Shown one piece after another: positions 59,101 to 64,000 of a stretch of 64,000 nt of DNA. This DNA is from Salminus brasiliensis. Its lineage: Eukaryota > Chordata > Actinopteri > Characiformes > Bryconidae. Within the stretch, counting starts at the first letter, position 1. Each line of letters starts with the position of its first letter. The position numbers and the translations under genes were made by a program. The notes beneath the pieces are model-generated. The model was not told the origin of the DNA. It was given only the letters and a program-made list of their open reading frames with translations, and did no database searches. The stretch lies in contig NC_132883.1 of assembly GCF_030463535.1 (NCBI RefSeq), positions 34,734,741 through 34,798,740 on the forward strand. The letters run 5' to 3'.

Positions 59101-62100
59101 TTTATGTTTGATTAATTGCACAGCCCTGATAGTAACCCTGGTGGGACATGTGGTCCAGGAAAGAACTCCACAACTAATGACAAAATAGTTTTAATAATAA
59201 TGAATAAATCAGAATCACTGTTCAGGAGGCAGGTGTGAATTTGTGAAGGAGGACTGTCCATGGAAAACTATGAACAGAAATACAGAGACTGCACTGCAAT
59301 ATGCAAACCACATAGTACATCAACTGGCTGGTGGATGTAACCTATATAGGATGTGCCGGCTCTAAAATCTTCCCTTCAGAAGACCTAATGAGCTAAAGTA
59401 CAGAAGTAGATAGTAAAGATTCATAGAGAGGTTTACTCTCTACATGGGTTTACTCTCTTCCATGGATTATTTGCCAGTGTGAAGATAACATTGAGAGCCG
59501 AGAAATATTGTTTAATTTTGTTAGCTAGAGTTAACCAACTACTCCAGGACTCGTGCACATCCCTACTGATCACTCAATTAATCATGTAAAAAAAAATCTA
59601 TAAATTACTCAGTTACTAATGAAATTGTGACAGCTGTATTCTGGGTGAAGACAGAAAATCATTAACATGGGATGAGTCATGGAGGAGGGGGATAGAGGAA
59701 GAGGGATAGAGGAAGAGAGAGAGATAAAGGGAGGGATGTATGGAGGTCAGGCTCTGTGTTGAGAGAGAGGTATGTCAGACATTCCTGCACAGTGGAGCCT
59801 CCTGGTACGCCTCAATGAGCCAGACACCCTCATTCCCCAAAAAACACCCTGATTCAGCACTCTCATCATTAGCCCCTTCTCTTCTATTTTCTTTTTTCAC
59901 TCTTCTCTTTTTCCTGTCTCTCTTTTCTTTCATTATTTAACCCTTTACACTTTACCTTTACACACAGAAATGTATATATTTTTTATTAAAATGAAAGAGA
60001 TCGATGTGCCATGTAAACATTGTTAATGTTTCTATGTGACCTGTTTATTCCATTTTTTTGGAAAGCTGCTGTGTTTCTGAATGAATCACTAATGTTGCAT
60101 TAAGTAAGGCAAAATTAACCTCTTAATAACCATTAAAATGTATCTACCAGCATTGCTGTAGTCATTGTATACTTTTGACCATTTTGTTGCTATATAGAAC
60201 CATTTGTAAAAAGGTGTTTTTTAAGGAAAATGATTATAGAGAAGAACAATTTAACTATGCATATATTAATAACTTTATAATATAATACATTTATCAGATT
60301 CAGATCAGATATTGCTAATGTGGTATTGTGTTGCTGAATGTTTAAAATCCAACTTTTTTAACATAAGGTCTTCTTCTGTTTTTCTAACAGTCTAAAATAA
60401 TGAATGTCCAATGACATCATAGTTTTATTATTGCCTCCAAGAACTGCTCCATATAAGTGTTACGATAATAGAATGTTAGTTATTCATGATAATATCATTA
60501 GTGCACAAACATACACAAAGCACGGAAGGTAATGCTTAGGCGTAGGAACATAGTGTTTTTGGCCGGTAGCTCACTGCCTGTTTCTCTCCCTTACATGAGT
60601 AGGTATTCATCTTTTAGCTAAGATATTTCATCCTGTGAACTGGTGCTCTACTCTTTGGTCAACTACAAAGGAATTACTGTTGTCTAATCTTCACCTTTGA
60701 CACACTGGGCCTGATGTGTGCTCATGTTACACTATAGCACCTAAACAGTGTAGGCATTTTGCTTTAACCCTGTCTTACCCACATTCAGGGACCTTGGCTT
60801 TGTCTTCTGTAACTTATTAAAATCTAAGAGGAGTTATGAATTGTGAACTGTGTAGATTAGCATGTGAAATTGGAGCTGTGTGTTATTAAAAGCATTTTTT
60901 ATCTATGTAAAAAGCAGAATGGTGCCTTTATTGTTGGATGAACTTTTTGGGTTTGGAGAAACACATGTGATTTTAAAAATGTTCTTAGTATTATAAAGTA
61001 CTTAGCACTTTTGGAAACCCATTCCTGGCTGAGTAAATGAACTCTCTATTCATGAACCAAGTGGACTAAAGCTTGTTGCATCAAACTATTTCAGAAAAAA
61101 GATTCATTTAAATGTAAATTCATTCAAAGCACTAACCTGTGACACAATAAAACACAATAAAACATATGATTTTTCTTATGTCAAGCCATTTTGGCTTATT
61201 AACACTTATTAACACGATTAAATAGTCTTGCTTAAAAAAATGTATGATCTATTTATTGTACTCCAGATAAACAGAAGGTTTTGCGTTTTTATTTCTTGCA
61301 TTGTAACTATACAGAAATAAGTGTTTTATTTATCTGTAGTTCTAATCCAGGTAAAGACCCACGTGTAGAATACATACCGGTGATGCATCTCTATGAATTA
61401 AGTTTGTAACAATTCATTGACAAAGTATGCATTGTGGAGATGCAACAATGCATTGTGGAGAATATTTATTGTTTTAATTCTGAAATTAATCTAATGCATT
61501 TGCAATGTTTGAATACTATCATTTGTAAACATCCAGCACCAAACAGCATCCCACTGAAGCACTACTCACCACACTCCTCTTGCCTCACAGCTCGGTTCTT
61601 AGTACTAGATTATGCAAGGATAAAGACATCAAAATATCACCGAATCATGAATCCAGTATTGTAATTTGAGTGTATCGTCACTCCCCTGTAAATAACAGTT
61701 TTTTGTTTAGGCATCAAAAGTCCCAACCTTTCGCTATAGGACTGCAGACCAGTTCTGTAGGTTTGTGCGTGTGTCTAGGTAAGTGCTGAACAGTGTTTAA
61801 GAACTTTTACACCCACACTCTTACACTCTTTAATGTAATCCCCTCACCCACACAGCCCTCTCGCTTTGTAAAACAGGTGTGTGTACTGTATGAAGGTAAA
61901 TTAGCCCTCGTTTTGTATGTGTGATGCTTGTGTTCAGGTCAAAGACTGCTCGGCTGTGTGTCTGCTCGGCTCCATCTATCTTTTATTACACACATTCCTC
62001 AGACTCATGTATCATTTGTTCAGAACATTCTCTCAGGCTGTATGCCTCACTTTGCCAAGAGCAGTGCTTTTTGTGCACTTGTTAGAGACGTTTCAGAGGT

Positions 62101-62979
62101 TTTGTGGTATTAAGTAGGATTGAGTATCATTAAAAGGTTTTCTGTACTTTGCTTCCAATGAGGATTTTTGAATAATACTATTTATTTTTTTAATAGCAAA
62201 CCAAAAATAGGTATGGCATAACCCAGAAATTAGTGTGCTGTGCTGGAAGTGGGTGTATTTCCTGAATGTTACAGATTTATGATGCAGAGTGTAATGTAGA
62301 CTGGTTGGCTCACTTATGCTTATAAGACTGACAGCTTTTGCCGTTGGTATGTACTTATATGTGGGTATGTAATTGGGTTAGTACTATGACAGTTTTGAGT
62401 TTCAATACTCAACCATTGTATTAAGTTTAGTATTGCACTTAGGGAAACCAGAATAAGTGTACAAAATGAATACATACAAAACATGCAGATTGTCATCTAA
62501 ATTATGTGCAAGGAACTGCAAAATATAAAAACTTTTACAGTGATTTTGGTAATAGATTCATTCAAATTAAATTCTTCAACCCAGGCTTCCACCTGTCAAC
62601 TATAAAAATAGTTTAAGGTTGCAGTCAACACCAACAAAAACATTGTAATTTTATTTATTTATTTATTACTTAAATATTATCCATAAGAAATTAAGTTAAA
62701 TGTATTATTTTCCACTCATAGCTCATTGAAACATGAAGAAATGTAGTCAAAGGTGTAAATTAAAACAAAGTTCAGTTTGCATTTGTATTTGTAGATGACA
62801 TGAATAGAATTTGAAGTTATTATTGGGAGCATTGTTTTTTTTTTGCAAAAGGAATTATTTTTATTCTATTGCCAATAAATTGTAAAATCTGTGGAACGTA
62901 GACTGAATGTAGTTAATTATGTAACTATACACAGTCATGTAGGAATATTATGACCATTCCTGGTTTGCAACTCAGGCCA

Positions 62980-63682
62980 TTACATCAGCTCCACTTACCA
63001 TATAGGAGCACTATGTAGTTCTGTAATTCTATAATTCCAGACTGTAGTCCATCTGTTTCTCTGCATACTGTGTTAACCTTCTTCTTCTTCTTCTTCTTCT
63101 TCTTCTTCACCACAGCAGCTATTATTTGGGTAGTGTGTCATTCTTAGCACTGCAATGACACTAACATGGTGGTGATGGTGTTAGTGTGTGTTGCACTGGT
63201 TTCAGTGGATCAGACATCAATGCTGTTGGAGTGTATAAACACAGCAGTATCACTGCTGGACTGAGAATAATCCACCAACCAGAAATGTTCAATCAACAGC
63301 ATCCTGTGGGCAACATCCTGTGACTGCTGATGAAGGACTAGAGGATGACCAACATAAGCAACAACAGATGTCTCTGACTTCTACAAGGTGAACCAACTAG
63401 GTAGGAGTGTCTAATAAGAGTGGACAGTGAGTGGACAGTGTTTGTGTCTGATCCATTCATACCAGTGAAGCACACATTAACCCATTAACCAAGTCAGTGT
63501 CACCGCAGTGCTGAGCACCCAAATAACAGCTGCTCTGTGGTGGTCTTGTGGGGGTCCTGACCATTGAAGAACAGAGTGAATAAAGGCTAACAAGGTATGC
63601 AGATAAACAGATAGAGTACAGTCTGGAATTGTAGAATTATTGAACTGAAAAGCCCTCTTACACGGTAAGTAGGGCTGATAAA
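62980..63682. mobile_element. 700-bp palindromic (foldback) element
   Basis: The outer arms, 62980-63078 and 63585-63682, are reverse complements with moderate mismatch (CACTTACC, AATTCCAGACTGTA, CTGTTT and CTGCATAC on one side; their complements on the other). Weaker pairing continues inward to about 63230 and 63430. A CTT microsatellite (about 63077-63108) sits in the left arm only. It has no coding capacity and is a non-autonomous foldback or MITE family. Confidence 0.65.
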
Positions 63683-63829
63683 AAGGTTGGGTTTAATATT
63701 CTGATTTGACTGTGTATAATTATTAGGACGGTCAAATGCTTAAAATATTTACAATGAATCAGATTATGTTGTGTAAAATGATAATAAAGGTTAAGCATAA
63801 ACCCAGCTAACCATCTTTTCAAACTGCTG

Positions 63830-64000
63830 CTGACGCATCGTTACTGGACAGCTGAATAGGCTTGGAGGAGAACGCTTGGGTGCTAACAGACAGTTCTTTT
63901 ACGTCAGCTTGCAGACACCCAAACTTGCTAGCACTGCGCTGAGTAATGGGGAGAGGGAGGGCCATTCTACCCACCCAGAGAGAGTAAAGGCAGTTGTGCT
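63830..64000 (-). repeat. tRNA-derived SINE, family C fragment at the window edge
   Basis: It contains, on the plus strand, TGCTAGCACTGCGCTGAGTA, then GGGAGAGGGAGGGCCATTCTACCC and GCAGTTGTGCT. This matches the body of the copy at 30330-30545 (CTACCCACCTGAAGGGAGTG, CAATTGTGCT). The tRNA-like head would lie beyond base 64000. Confidence 0.45.

Overview
The window reads as vertebrate nuclear DNA, most probably from a teleost fish. It has AT-rich intergenic sequence, introns from about 76 bases to 13 kb with GT-AG borders, many CA, AT and GA microsatellites, Tc1/mariner-type elements, and several tRNA-derived SINE families of the kind common in otophysan fishes (characins, catfishes, cyprinids). 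The species is not determined. The teleost call rests on repeat types and gene structure; the otophysan call is inference.

Layout. (1) 74-1804, minus strand: the 5' end of a gene with a non-coding first exon and a second exon carrying the start codon (MEDSVSEDF...). It lies head-to-head with gabrd and has an RFX-type X-box beside exon 1. Human CFAP74, a ciliary gene, is divergently paired with GABRD, so cfap74 is the leading but unproven identity. (2) 7671-28208, plus strand: a complete nine-exon gabrd gene (GABA-A receptor delta subunit, 454 residues). All splice phases join cleanly and no disabling change is seen. (3) 28209-48240: about 20 kb with no identifiable gene. It holds MITEs, SINEs, a 1.56-kb dead Tc1-type transposon, a degenerate Tc1-type element split by a 5'-truncated LINE, and an orphan TATA promoter followed by a candidate signal-peptide exon. 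(4) 47400-64000, plus strand: a CpG-rich promoter and the first coding exon of a magi1 gene (junctional scaffold, N-terminal PDZ region). The remaining 15 kb is intron 1, and the gene runs off the window.

The genes belong to neuronal inhibition (gabrd), cell-junction scaffolding (magi1) and possibly the motile cilium (cfap74?). They share a neighbourhood, not a pathway.

I found no convincing new biological system. The most unusual features are structural. A 547-bp segment was copied 2.9 kb away and is bordered by 43-bp direct repeats. A 200-bp duplication brackets the gabrd promoter and first exon. A near-perfect 95-nt hairpin lies in the magi1 intron, and 148-bp inverted arms enclose about 510 bp. 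SINEs share their 3' tail with LINE fragments in the same window. All identities and coordinates come from reading the sequence, without database searches.
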